NCBI RefSeq assembly: GCF_022829545.1
Contig: NZ_JAKSYM010000030.1
Span: forward strand, 1-42,498
DNA from: Methylobacterium sp. J-030
GTDB taxonomy: Bacteria > Pseudomonadota > Alphaproteobacteria > Rhizobiales > Beijerinckiaceae
DNA: 42,498 bases
Direction of reading: 5' to 3'
Shown here: positions 16,175 through 24,982 of the stretch, in pieces
How the letters are laid out: each line of letters opens with the position of its first letter
Position numbering within the stretch: the stretch's first letter is position 1
Position numbers and translations under genes: made by a program
Notes under the pieces: generated by a model
What the model was told of the DNA's origin: nothing
What the model saw: the letters and a program-made list of their open reading frames with translations, nothing else
Database searches by the model: none

Positions 16175-16762
16175 ATGTTGCTGAAACTTCTCGATCGGCT
16201 CGAAGAGATGCTGATCGGAACGCTGATGGCGGCCGCGACCGTCATCACCTTCGCCACGGTGGTGCACCGGTTCCTGTCGGGCATCCCGGCGCTTCAGGAC
16301 TACACCGATCGGATCGACTTCGGCTGGTCGCAGGAACTGTGCATCTACATGTTCATCTGGGTCGCGAAGTTCGGCGCGGCCTACGGCGTGCGCACCGGGA
16401 TCCATGTCGGCGTCGACGTGCTGGTCAACCGCCTGCCGCCGGGGGCGCGCCGGATCATGGTCCTGATTAGCCTCGCGGCGGGCGCCCTGTTCACCGGGAT
16501 CGTCGGCACCCTCGGCGCCAGCTTCGTCTGGCGCATCAGCCACACCGACCAGACGACACCCGACATGGAGATCCCGGTCTGGATCGTCTACCTCGCGATC
16601 CCGCTCGGCTCCTACCTGATGTGCTTCCGCTTCCTCCAGGTCGCGTGGAGCTACTGGAAAACCGGGCACCTCCCGGCACGTGACCACGCCCATGTCGATG
16701 GGGTCCAGACCGTCGAGGGCGTCGATCCAATCCAGCTCGGCCGCGAGGGAGGCCCGGCATGA
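16175..16762 (+). CDS. dctQ: TRAP transporter small permease DctQ
   Basis: A 195-residue, four-helix membrane subunit. The sequence FGWSQELCIYMFIWVAKFGAAYGVRTGIHVGVDVL (residues about 48-82) contains the QEL...F.W....GA..G...G.H..V pattern of DctQ. It docks between the binding protein and DctM. The start follows the dctP stop by 28 bp. The C-terminus has a longer than usual polar tail. Its stop overlaps the dctM start (ATGA). Confidence 0.92.
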   Translation: MLLKLLDRLEEMLIGTLMAAATVITFATVVHRFLSGIPALQDYTDRIDFGWSQELCIYMFIWVAKFGAAYGVRTGIHVGVDVLVNRLPPGARRIMVLISLAAGALFTGIVGTLGASFVWRISHTDQTTPDMEIPVWIVYLAIPLGSYLMCFRFLQVAWSYWKTGHLPARDHAHVDGVQTVEGVDPIQLGREGGPA

Positions 16763-18042
16763 GCGGCTTGATTATCTTCGGGCTGCTCATCGCCCTCATG
16801 CTCACCGGCATGCCGATCTCGATCGCGCTGGGCCTGACGGTGCTGACCTTCCTGTTCACCCTGACCCAGGTGCCGATCGAGAGCGTCGCCCTGAAGCTGT
16901 TCACCGGGATCGAGAACTTCTCGATCATGGCGATCCCGTTCTTCATTCTGGCCGGCAATTTCCTCGCACACGGCGGCGTCGCCAAGCGGATGATCAACTT
17001 CACCACCTCGCTCGTCGGCCACTGGCCGGGGGGACTGGGCCTCGCCGGCGTGGTCGCCTGCGCGCTGTTCGCGGCTGTGTCGGGATCGAGCGTGGCCACG
17101 GTGGTGGCGATCGGCTCGATCATCCTGCCGGCGATGGTGGCGGAGGGCTATCCGAAGCGCTTCGGCGCCGGCGTCATCACCACCTCGGGCGCGCTCGGCA
17201 TCCTCGTGCCGCCCTCGATCATCCTCGTGCTCTACGGGGTGTCGACGAACTCCTCGATCGGCAACCTGTTCTTGGCCGGTGTGATGCCGGGCATCGTGCT
17301 GTCGGCCATGCTAGCCGCCGTCACCTTTATCATTGCCAAGAAGCGCGGCTATCCCCGGATGCCGAGGGCGTCTTGGGCTGAGCGCCTGCGCGCCTTCCGC
17401 GAGAGCGCCTGGGGCCTGTTCCTCGTGGTGATGGTGATCGGCGGCATCTATGCTGGCATCTTCACGCCCACCGAAGCGGCGGCCACGGCGGCGGTCTACG
17501 CCTTCGTGATTGCGGTGTTCGTCTACCGCGACCTGAAGCTCTCCGACGTGCCCCGCGTGCTGCTGGCCTCGGCCAACATGAGCGCGATGCTGCTCTACAT
17601 CATCACCAACGCGGTACTGTTCTCGTTTCTGATGACCTCGGAGAACATCCCGCAGACGATGGCGGCGTGGCTGATCGCGATGAACTTCAGCCCGCTCGTC
17701 TTCCTGCTCGTGGTCAACATCATCCTGCTCATCGCCGGCAATGTGATGGAGCCGTCCTCGATCCTGCTGATCATGGCCCCGATCCTGTTTCCGATCGCGA
17801 CCAAGCTCGGCATTGATCCGATTCACTTCGGGATCATCATGGCGGTGAATATGGAGGTCGGTCTGTGCCACCCGCCGGTCGGGCTCAACCTCTACGTCGC
17901 GAGCGGTATCGCTCACATGGGCATCTCGGAACTCACCGTCGCCGTGATGCCGTGGCTGCTGACCATGTTGGCTTTCCTCGCTCTCGTAACCTACTGGCCC
18001 GGCCTGTCCCTGTGGCTGCCCAGGGCGCTGGGGGCGCTATGA
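16759..18042 (+). CDS. dctM: TRAP transporter large permease DctM
   Basis: A 427-residue, about twelve-helix permease that forms the ion-coupled transport pathway. Family motifs are clear: LTGMPISIALG near the N-terminus, AIPFFILAGNFLAHGG, AAVSGSSVATVVAIGSIILPAM, ALGILVPPSIILVLYG and, near the C-terminus, MEVGLCHPPVGLNLYVASG. ATG 16759 overlaps the dctQ stop. The citE-like gene follows 10 bp after its stop, so transporter and enzymes are co-transcribed. Confidence 0.95.
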   Translation: MSGLIIFGLLIALMLTGMPISIALGLTVLTFLFTLTQVPIESVALKLFTGIENFSIMAIPFFILAGNFLAHGGVAKRMINFTTSLVGHWPGGLGLAGVVACALFAAVSGSSVATVVAIGSIILPAMVAEGYPKRFGAGVITTSGALGILVPPSIILVLYGVSTNSSIGNLFLAGVMPGIVLSAMLAAVTFIIAKKRGYPRMPRASWAERLRAFRESAWGLFLVVMVIGGIYAGIFTPTEAAATAAVYAFVIAVFVYRDLKLSDVPRVLLASANMSAMLLYIITNAVLFSFLMTSENIPQTMAAWLIAMNFSPLVFLLVVNIILLIAGNVMEPSSILLIMAPILFPIATKLGIDPIHFGIIMAVNMEVGLCHPPVGLNLYVASGIAHMGISELTVAVMPWLLTMLAFLALVTYWPGLSLWLPRALGAL

Positions 18043-18052
18043 GGAGACGCGC

Positions 18053-18931
18053 ATGAGCACCTCGACGCCGGAGACGGCACCGCGCTGGCGCTCCTTGCTG
18101 TTCGTGCCGGCCCACGTGCCGCGCTTCGTCGCGGGCGCCCACACGCGTGGTGCGGACGGGTTGGTCCTCGACCTGGAGGACGCCGTGCCGGCCGGCGAGA
18201 AACCCGGCGCTCGCGACCAGCTCGCCGTCTCAATCGCCGCGGTCTCCCGCGACGGCGCGGCGGCGATGGTGCGGGTCAATCACGGCCTGCGCGACCTAGT
18301 GCGCGACCTTGAGGCCGCAGTGGTGCCGGGCCTGACCGCGCTCGTCGTGCCGAAGGTCGAGAATGCAGGCTACGTCGCGGAAGTCGCGGACGCGGTGACC
18401 GCGATCGAGGCCGAGCGAGGTATGCCGCGGGGTGGCGTGCGCCTCGTCCTGCAGGTCGAGACGCCAGCGGCGTTCCCACATCTCGACGCCATCGCCTCGC
18501 ATTCACGCATCGCGGCCATGACCCTAGGCCCCGAGGACTACGCCGCCGCGATGGGCGGCGTGCCCGATCCCGACACGTTGCTAGTGCCGAGCTTTGCCAT
18601 CCTGCGGGCGGCGCGCGCTGCAGGCATTCTCCCCCTCGGCTTCATCGACAGCATCGGCGCTTACGGGGACCTCGACGCCTTTCGCGCGACGGTGGAACGA
18701 GCCCGACGCTTCGGCTTTCGTGGTTCGCTCGCCGTGCATCCGGCGCAGGTGGGAATACTCAACGAAGGCTTCGGGCCGACGGCGGCCGAGATCGATTGGG
18801 CGCGCCGCGTCGTGGCGGGTAACGTCGCCGCACAAGCGGAGGGGCGCGGCGCATTCGAACTCGACGGGCGCATGATCGACGCGCCGGTGGTGCGCCGTGC
18901 CGCTGACATCCTGGCGTCTGCGAGCCCCTGA
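18053..18931 (+). CDS. CitE-like CoA-ester lyase (HpcH/HpaI family)
   Basis: A 292-residue TIM-barrel lyase. Residues 40-45 are DLEDAV, Arg74 lies in MVRVN, Glu136 in QVETPAAF, and Glu161/Asp162 in LGPEDYAAAMG. These supply the Mg and CoA-ester contacts of the citrate-lyase-beta, malyl-CoA and citramalyl-CoA lyase family, which cleave 3-hydroxyacyl-CoA dicarboxylates by retro-aldol chemistry to acetyl-CoA plus a keto acid. Length fits citramalyl-CoA lyase-type proteins. It is placed directly between TRAP genes and a CitF homologue, with no CitD, C, G or X. I therefore infer a CoA-dependent lyase, most likely on citramalyl-CoA, giving pyruvate and acetyl-CoA. Confidence 0.88.
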   Translation: MSTSTPETAPRWRSLLFVPAHVPRFVAGAHTRGADGLVLDLEDAVPAGEKPGARDQLAVSIAAVSRDGAAAMVRVNHGLRDLVRDLEAAVVPGLTALVVPKVENAGYVAEVADAVTAIEAERGMPRGGVRLVLQVETPAAFPHLDAIASHSRIAAMTLGPEDYAAAMGGVPDPDTLLVPSFAILRAARAAGILPLGFIDSIGAYGDLDAFRATVERARRFGFRGSLAVHPAQVGILNEGFGPTAAEIDWARRVVAGNVAAQAEGRGAFELDGRMIDAPVVRRAADILASASP

Positions 18932-20475
18932 TGGCCGACACGATCCGCGAGCTTCCCTCCGAGATTGCCGGCTATGGGACGGTTCGGCCCTTCACGGGTG
19001 CGTTCGACAATCTCGGCACCCTGATGCGTGCGGTCCGAATGGTGCACGCCGCTCGACCTGGCGGCGACAAAGTCCTGCCGGATATCGACGCCGCGATCCG
19101 CGCCTGCGGCTTGCGCGACGGCGCCGTGATCTCCTTCCATCACCATCTCCGCAACGGCGACGGTGTACTGAACCACGTGCTCGACGCGGTGGCGCGCGCG
19201 GGACTACGAGACATCACGGTCGCCGCGAGCGCGCTCTTCCCGGTCCACGCGCCGTTAATTGAGCATATTCGCACCGGCGTCGTTACAGGGCTCGCCGCGA
19301 GTACCATCTACGGCCCCCTAGCGAAGGCTGTCTCGCACGGCCTCCTGCCGCGTCCGGTGCTGATGTACACGCACGGGGGCAGGGCGCGCTGCGTCGAATC
19401 CGGGGAACTTCGGATCGATGTAGCCTTCGTCGCCGCGCCCACTGCCGACACCTACGGCAATCTCACCGGCGCTGTCGGGCGGGCAGCCTGTGGCCCGCTC
19501 GGCTACGCAGTGACAGACGCTCAAGGGGCCGAACGTGTGGTGGCGATCACCGACACCCTGGTGCCTTACCCCGCAGTACCGATCGAGATCGGCCAGGACT
19601 GGGTAGATTTCGTGGTGCCTGTGGCCTCGATCGGCGACCCGTCGCAGATCGTCTCGGGCACGACAATGGCGACCACGAACTCGGTGGCCCTCGGCATCGC
19701 GGACACCGCCGCCCGGGTCATCGCGGCCTCCGGTCTCCTAGAGAACGGCTTCTCGTTCCAGACGGGGGCGGGTGGCGCCTCGCTGGCGGCCGCGTCTTAC
19801 CTCGGGCGGATCATGACCGAGCGGGGTATCCAGGGAAGCTTCGCGGCGGGCGGCATCACGGCGGGCCTCGTTGAGATGTTCGACGCCGGGCTGTTCCGCG
19901 CGTTGATGGACGTGCAGGCTTTCGATCACGCGGCGGTGGACAGCTTTTGCCGCAGCGCGGCACACCAGACCATGTCGGCCTCCATGTACGCCAACCCGCA
20001 CAACCGGGGCTGCGTCGTCAACCGGATCGATGCCACGATCCTCGGCGCCGCCGAGATCGACCGTGCCTTCGATGTCAATGTCACCTCCGGGACTGACGGC
20101 GTTATCCTGGGAGGGTCTGGAGGACATGCTGACACCGCGGCGGGCGCCAAGTTGACGCTGATCACCACATCACTCACTGCCGGGCGCCACGCGAAGGTGG
20201 TTGAACGCGTCACCACGCGCACCACGCCAGGCGAGACGGTGGACGTCGTGGTGACAGATGGCGGGATCGCCGTGAACCCGCGTCGCCCGGAGTTGGCCGA
20301 GCGGCTGCGTACGGCTGGGCTGCCGCTCACCACGATTGATGCGCTGGCTGACCGCGCGGCGGAACTGGCGCCCGTCCCACCGAGGGACCGGAGCCATGAC
20401 GGCCGGATCGTGGCCGTCGTTGAGTATCGGGACGGGACGGTCATCGACTGCGTCCGAGCCGTCCCCGGGGCTTGA
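18931..20475 (+). CDS. CitF-like CoA-transferase (citrate lyase alpha-subunit family)
   Basis: A 514-residue protein of usual CitF length. It carries the family opening sequence (KVLPDIDAAIRACGLRDGAVISFHHHLRNGD), ASTIYGPLAKAVSHGLL, and GTDGVILGGSGGHADTAAGAKLTLI near residues 389-413. In citrate lyase this subunit exchanges acetyl on the acyl carrier for citrate. Here no acyl-carrier gene is present, so it probably works with free CoA thioesters, for example activating a hydroxy-dicarboxylate from acetyl-CoA for the adjacent CitE-like lyase. Its ATG overlaps the lyase stop (TGATG), so the two are made in equal amounts. The fold assignment is strong; the substrate is inferred. Confidence 0.88.
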   Translation: MADTIRELPSEIAGYGTVRPFTGAFDNLGTLMRAVRMVHAARPGGDKVLPDIDAAIRACGLRDGAVISFHHHLRNGDGVLNHVLDAVARAGLRDITVAASALFPVHAPLIEHIRTGVVTGLAASTIYGPLAKAVSHGLLPRPVLMYTHGGRARCVESGELRIDVAFVAAPTADTYGNLTGAVGRAACGPLGYAVTDAQGAERVVAITDTLVPYPAVPIEIGQDWVDFVVPVASIGDPSQIVSGTTMATTNSVALGIADTAARVIAASGLLENGFSFQTGAGGASLAAASYLGRIMTERGIQGSFAAGGITAGLVEMFDAGLFRALMDVQAFDHAAVDSFCRSAAHQTMSASMYANPHNRGCVVNRIDATILGAAEIDRAFDVNVTSGTDGVILGGSGGHADTAAGAKLTLITTSLTAGRHAKVVERVTTRTTPGETVDVVVTDGGIAVNPRRPELAERLRTAGLPLTTIDALADRAAELAPVPPRDRSHDGRIVAVVEYRDGTVIDCVRAVPGA

Positions 20476-20866
20476 GGATACCCCATGACCGGATTGGTCA
20501 GCGCGGAGCGGGACGACGTTGGACGATGCGCTGTCGTCCGGTATCCGGCCTTCGCGAGGATCTGCTCTCGATCGACTGTACTTCCGCTCCGAGCCTTGAT
20601 CGCAGCAGCGCTCAGGACCAGCTCCGGACGCAAGGGGTCCGTCCGCAACCGAGGGCTGCTGAGTGACACCAGTCGGGCGGGCCGCTTCATGCCCCGGGCC
20701 CGTGGGAAGCACGACGGCGACGCCGACAATAACCAGGCCGCGACTGAGGAAGAGTCCCGGATGAAGAGCGTCCGGATCACCCTCGCACGGGTCACGCCGA
20801 ACATCCTCGTGCGGCAGGTATGCGAGCGCGCGTAAATCGGGACGACAAAAGTCCAGGGAGTGCCTT
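20476..20866. other. Gap within the enzyme operon, no confident gene
   Basis: A 391-bp spacer separates citF and the acyl-CoA dehydrogenase gene although all flanking genes are tightly packed. Two overlapping plus-strand frames of about 60 and 115 codons are Arg-rich and lack family motifs, and the minus strand has similar weak frames. The gap may be a decayed gene or hold an internal promoter. A plausible ribosome site is GTCCAGGGAGTGCC just before 20867. Confidence 0.4.
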
Positions 20867-22030
20867 ATGCAGACGATCGATCATGGCAGCTACAGCGACA
20901 TCCGTGACGCGGTGCGAAGCCTCTGTTCTGAGTTTCCGGCGGAATACCATCGCAAGGTCGACGAGGCGCGTGGTTACCCCGAGAAATTCGTCGATGCGCT
21001 GACCAGTGCCGGCTGGATGGCTGCCCTGATCCCGGATGAGTACGGCGGCTCGGGCCTCGGACTCACCGAGGCTTCCGTCATTATGGAGGAGATCAACCGC
21101 TCAGGCGGCAACTCGGGGGCCTGTCACGGGCAGATGTACAACATGGGCACCCTGATCCGGCACGGCTCGGAGGAGCAGCGGCGAAAGTACCTACCGCGAA
21201 TCGCGGCGGGGGAACTGCGCCTCCAGTCAATGGGCGTGACCGAACCCACCGCCGGCACCGACACGACCCGCATCAAGACCGTCGCGGTGCGGAAAGGCGA
21301 CCGCTACGTGATCAACGGGCAGAAAGTCTGGATTTCGCGGGTTCAGCACTCCGACCTAATGATCCTGCTCGCACGCACCACTCCGCTAGATGAGGTCGCC
21401 AAGAAATCCGAGGGTATGTCGATCTTCATCGTCGACCTGCACGAGGCTCAGATGAAGGGCATGACCGTCCGGCCGATCCTCAACATGGTCAATCACGAGA
21501 CCAACGAACTGTTCTTCGACGACCTGGAGATCCCCGCCGAAAATCTGATCGGCGAGGAAGGACAGGGTTTCAAGTACATCCTCACCGGGCTCAACGCCGA
21601 GCGCACGCTGATCGCGGCCGAGTGCATTGGCGATGGCTACTGGTTTATCGATAAAGTCACGGCCTACACGAAGGATCGCCAAGTCTTCGGCCGTCCGATC
21701 GGGCAGAATCAGGGCGTGCAGTTCCCGATCGCCGAGAGCTTCATCGAGATCGAAGCCGCGAATCTGATGCGCTACGAGGCCTGCCGGCTCTATGACGCGC
21801 ACAAGCCCTGCGGCGCCCAGGCCAACATGGCCAAGTACCTCGCGGCGAAAGCATCCTGGGAGGCGGCCAACGCCTGCATCCAGTTCCACGGCGGCTTCGG
21901 CTTCGCGGCGGAGTACGACGTCGAGCGCAAATTCCGCGAGACTCGTCTCTACCAAGTCGCGCCGATCTCCACGAACCTGATCCTGTCATACGTCGCCGAG
22001 CATATCCTCGGCCTGCCGCGGTCGTTCTGA
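20867..22030 (+). CDS. Acyl-CoA dehydrogenase
   Basis: A 387-residue FAD enzyme that introduces a double bond into an acyl-CoA. It shows MGVTEPTAGTDTT (122-134; FAD/substrate loop), WISRVQHSDLMI, RQVFGRPIGQNQGVQFPIAE (271-290) and IQFHGGFGF (338-346). The common catalytic Glu near the C-terminus is replaced: residues 363-370 read QVAPISTN instead of YEGT. A Glu245 lies in GLNAERTLIA, the position used by isovaleryl-CoA dehydrogenase, so it probably acts as catalytic base. The enzyme may oxidise a branched or dicarboxylic acyl-CoA such as methylsuccinyl-CoA (inference). Its stop overlaps the next gene's start. Confidence 0.9.
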   Translation: MQTIDHGSYSDIRDAVRSLCSEFPAEYHRKVDEARGYPEKFVDALTSAGWMAALIPDEYGGSGLGLTEASVIMEEINRSGGNSGACHGQMYNMGTLIRHGSEEQRRKYLPRIAAGELRLQSMGVTEPTAGTDTTRIKTVAVRKGDRYVINGQKVWISRVQHSDLMILLARTTPLDEVAKKSEGMSIFIVDLHEAQMKGMTVRPILNMVNHETNELFFDDLEIPAENLIGEEGQGFKYILTGLNAERTLIAAECIGDGYWFIDKVTAYTKDRQVFGRPIGQNQGVQFPIAESFIEIEAANLMRYEACRLYDAHKPCGAQANMAKYLAAKASWEAANACIQFHGGFGFAAEYDVERKFRETRLYQVAPISTNLILSYVAEHILGLPRSF

Positions 22031-23145
22031 TGTCGGCGCGGCTTCCCCTCGACGGTCTCGTCGTTATCGCTATCGAGCAGGCGGTGGCGGCACCGTTCTG
22101 TACGTCCCGCCTCGCCGACGCGGGAGCGCGGGTGATCAAGGTCGAACGGCCGGAAGGCGATTTCGCCCGGGGTTACGACGACATCGTCGCTGGCGGGCAG
22201 AGCAGCTACTTCGTCTGGCTCAACCGCGGCAAGCAATCCCGCACTCTCGATCTCGCAACGGACGCGGGCAGAAGCGTACTGCGTGATCTGATCACCAGGG
22301 CGGACGTGCTCGTGCAGAACCTCAAGCCCGGCGCGCTTGATCGGATGGGGTTCGGGGTCGAGACCCTCTGCCGGGACTATCCCCGCTTGGTCGCCTGCTC
22401 GATCAGCGGCTACGGCGAGACGGGTCCGCTTGCGAGCCGCAAGGCCTACGACCTGCTGATCCAGGCCGAGTCCGGCCTGTCCTCGATCACTGGGGGACCG
22501 GACGAGCCGGCTCGCGTCGGCATCTCGATCGTGGACATCGCGACGGGCGCCACCGCACACGCGGCGATCCTGGAGGCGCTGATTGCTCGCGGCATCACCG
22601 GCCGCGGCGCGAATATTCACATCTCGATGTTCGACGTGATGGCCGACTGGCTGACCGTGCCCCTGCTGCATCACGAGGGTGGGCGGCCCCCGAAGCGGGT
22701 CGGCCTTGCCCACCCGTCGATCGCCCCTTACGGCGTGTTCGGAACGCGGGACGGCAAGCGGATTCTGATCTCGATCCAGAGCGATCGGGAATGGGTGAAG
22801 TTCTGCGCCCTGCTCCTCTGCGACGACACGGTGGCCAGGGACGAGCGCTTCGCCACCAACGTCGCACGCACGCGCAATCGCACCGAGACAGATGCCTTGG
22901 TCGCGGGCGCCTTTGCGGGTCTCGACGAGATCGAGGCGACAGCCCGACTGACGGCGGCAGACATCGCGTTCGCGTCAGTCAACGACATGGCGGCTCTGTC
23001 GAGCCACCCGCACCTGCGCCGAATCACGGTGGCCACTCCGGCCGGTCCCGTCGTCCTTCCGGCCCCGGCCGCGGTCGTGCAGGGCGAGGCGCGCACCTAC
23101 GGTCCAGTCCCGGCCCTCGGGCGGGCGGACGGCTTTGACCCATGA
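22030..23145 (+). CDS. CaiB/BaiF (class III) CoA-transferase
   Basis: A 371-residue class III CoA-transferase. The N-terminal sequence LDGLVVIAIEQAVAAPFCTSRLADAGARVIKVERPEGD is the family's Rossmann start. Asp141 in SRKAYDLLIQAESGL is the expected nucleophile that becomes the aspartyl-CoA anhydride. SISGYGETGPL (124-133) is the usual glycine loop. It moves CoA between carboxylic acids, here probably to activate the imported acid. The ATG at 22030 overlaps the dehydrogenase stop as TGATG. Similar enzymes act in itaconate degradation next to TRAP, hydratase and CitE genes in pseudomonads (established cluster type). Confidence 0.9.
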   Translation: MSARLPLDGLVVIAIEQAVAAPFCTSRLADAGARVIKVERPEGDFARGYDDIVAGGQSSYFVWLNRGKQSRTLDLATDAGRSVLRDLITRADVLVQNLKPGALDRMGFGVETLCRDYPRLVACSISGYGETGPLASRKAYDLLIQAESGLSSITGGPDEPARVGISIVDIATGATAHAAILEALIARGITGRGANIHISMFDVMADWLTVPLLHHEGGRPPKRVGLAHPSIAPYGVFGTRDGKRILISIQSDREWVKFCALLLCDDTVARDERFATNVARTRNRTETDALVAGAFAGLDEIEATARLTAADIAFASVNDMAALSSHPHLRRITVATPAGPVVLPAPAAVVQGEARTYGPVPALGRADGFDP

Positions 23146-23164
23146 ACGAGAGGTGGATTACGCG

Positions 23165-24049
23165 ATGAGGGACGATCTCACGAAAGGCAGCTCGGTGCCG
23201 GCGGGCATCGACCATCTGCGGTCCTGGATCGGTCGGTCGCGTGAGAAGGCGGATCGGATCACGCCGCGCATCCTCGATGCGTTCCAGGCCACGTTCGGGC
23301 AGCTACTGGCACCGGGGAAGGGGGATGTCGCTCCGCCGGCACTCCATTGGTGCCTTGCCCCGGAGACGCCTCCGGGCGACGCCCTTGGGCCCGACGGACA
23401 CGCGGCCAAAGGCGGGTTTCTGCCGCCGGTGCCCTTGCCGCGAAGGATGTGGGCGGGTGGCGTGGTCGAAACTCTCGACATCCTGCGCCTGGATGACGTG
23501 GTGACGCGACGCGAAACCGTGCGGGACGTCGTCTTAAAGGAGGGCCGCAGCGGCCGCCTCTGCTTCGTAACGGTCGACCACGTTCTGTCGACGGCACGGG
23601 GCGTCGCCATCCGCGAACGGCAGGACATCGTCTACCGAGCTCAGCCCGGCGCATCATCGGTCGCGGCACCGCCGCAGGAGGACGTACCATCCGCTTATGC
23701 CGAGGCGCTGTCGATCGTGGCGACGCCCACGCTGCTGTTCCGTTACTCCGCGATGACCTTCAATGGTCATCGCTTCCACTACGACCGACCCTACGCCACC
23801 GAGGTGGAGGGCTACGCGGATCTAGTCGTACATGGGCCCATTCAGGCGACACTCCTGATGAACCTCGCAGCTCGGTTGCTCGGCCATGTTCCGCGTCAGT
23901 TCACATACCGGGGCACATCTGCGTTGACCGCCAATCAGACGTTTCAGGTCTGTGGGCGCGTTGGCGGCGAAGACTGTTTCGAGGGCGTGACGCTAGACCA
24001 GATCGGTAGGGTTTGTATGCAGGCGGACGCCCATGGTGCAGCCACGTGA
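23165..24049 (+). CDS. HTD2/MaoC-like hotdog hydratase (mesaconyl-CoA hydratase-like)
   Basis: A 294-residue double-hotdog protein. The N-terminal domain (residues about 10-140) has the FAS1-type dehydratase pattern with LPRRMWAGG. The C-terminal domain has TLLFRYSAMTFNGHRFHYDRPYATEVEGY followed by LVVHGPIQATLL. The Asn-His-x-x-x-His-x-D-x-x-Tyr segment is the family's active-site signature. Characterised relatives hydrate mesaconyl-C4-CoA. Here it would give the 3-hydroxyacyl-CoA that the CitE-like lyase cleaves. I chose ATG 23165, preceded by GAGAGG; the open frame starts earlier at a TTG inside the CaiB gene. It ends the operon. Confidence 0.85.
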   Translation: MRDDLTKGSSVPAGIDHLRSWIGRSREKADRITPRILDAFQATFGQLLAPGKGDVAPPALHWCLAPETPPGDALGPDGHAAKGGFLPPVPLPRRMWAGGVVETLDILRLDDVVTRRETVRDVVLKEGRSGRLCFVTVDHVLSTARGVAIRERQDIVYRAQPGASSVAAPPQEDVPSAYAEALSIVATPTLLFRYSAMTFNGHRFHYDRPYATEVEGYADLVVHGPIQATLLMNLAARLLGHVPRQFTYRGTSALTANQTFQVCGRVGGEDCFEGVTLDQIGRVCMQADAHGAAT

Positions 24050-24221
24050 CGCCCTGCTCGGTTTTACCGCACCACTGAATACGATTCAGTCATCGATCAA
24101 GATCCATGCGATCGTGGCCCCGGCGCTGACGAGATGCTCGCCCCCGCTTCATCCGTGCTGAGCGCATAGACCTGCAGGTCGGACTAGCCCTCGCCCAATC
24201 CCTGCAAGCGACCCTCCATCG

Positions 24222-24806
24222 GTGCCTTTCCTCACATCCGAACAAATTTCTGCCTTTGCCGCAGGGACTATCAAGCGCACGTTGAACATAGACGATGTTC
24301 TGTTCGCCGAAGGAAACCAGGACGGTTCACTCTTTATCGTGAACTCGGGCGTGCTGGAGGTTTCGCGAACGGCGGATGCAGAAGCCTCGATCGTGGGACG
24401 CATTGGACCAGGCGATTACATCGGTGAGATTGGTCTACTGACCGGCGCGCCACATGGAGCGACCGTACGCGCTATTTCCATGTCTGTGGTTTATGAACTC
24501 AAAGCCAATTTTGCGGCTCCAATACTGGCGGCACAACCAGACCTCGTTCACGAACTAGAGACGTCGGCACGACAAGGACAGCTAGTCCTCGACCGCGCTA
24601 TTGAGGCGAGTGCTGGCGTCGACAGTGTTGCGTCAGCGGACCTGCTATCCCGCATCCGCTCCTACTTTCAAGCTCATACAAACGCTAAATCCTTCAGGGG
24701 CTCTGTTGCCAGCGAGCAAATATCTACTTTAATCCATGAAAATACGTGTATTTATGCCGTTATCCGCCTTACCCATTCGCATATTATTGGCACAAACCTA
24801 GTATAA
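24222..24806 (+). CDS. Cyclic-nucleotide-binding domain protein, probably truncated
   Basis: A 194-residue product dominated by a cNMP-binding beta roll: LFAEGNQDGSLFIVNSGVLEVSR (residues about 27-49) and GPGDYIGEIGLLTGAPHGATVRA (about 62-84), matching the phosphate-binding cassette GEIGLLTGxxHxATVRA. No DNA-binding domain follows. The frame opens at GTG in VPFLTSEQISA; just upstream another frame reads GLALAQSLQATLHR, which would continue smoothly into VPFLTSEQ if one base were restored. I infer that this is the C-terminal part of a larger protein, possibly a cNMP-regulated small mechanosensitive channel, broken by a frameshift near 24222. The 3' end becomes AT-rich and may also be altered. 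Confidence 0.6.
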   Translation: MPFLTSEQISAFAAGTIKRTLNIDDVLFAEGNQDGSLFIVNSGVLEVSRTADAEASIVGRIGPGDYIGEIGLLTGAPHGATVRAISMSVVYELKANFAAPILAAQPDLVHELETSARQGQLVLDRAIEASAGVDSVASADLLSRIRSYFQAHTNAKSFRGSVASEQISTLIHENTCIYAVIRLTHSHIIGTNLV

Positions 24807-24811
24807 CGCAA

Positions 24812-24824
24812 ACATATGATATGT
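24812..24824. promoter_or_regulatory. 13-bp palindrome in an AT-rich patch
   Basis: ACATATGATATGT has two 6-bp arms around a central G, and resembles ACATACAGTATGT at 12601-12613. It lies just after the cyclic-nucleotide gene in a stretch (about 24720-24900) visibly poorer in GC than anything else in the window. It could be a regulator site or chance in low-GC DNA. Confidence 0.2.
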
Positions 24825-24982
24825 AATATTGAGAAAAGATAAAATTTAGCCTAATGCTAACTATCTTTATTACTTTTTAACCACTTTGTGTTGGTCAACC
24901 TACAGCTACTGTCGATGCCATAAGCCAGAGCTCGCCAGCGTTGCGATGCACATGCGACTGCAACGGTTTAGATCGGCTAAAT

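Noticed and set aside
20472..20835. A hypothetical gene between citF and the acyl-CoA dehydrogenase
   Set aside because: Two overlapping Arg-rich frames in different phases compete, neither has a family motif, and the minus strand has equally good frames.
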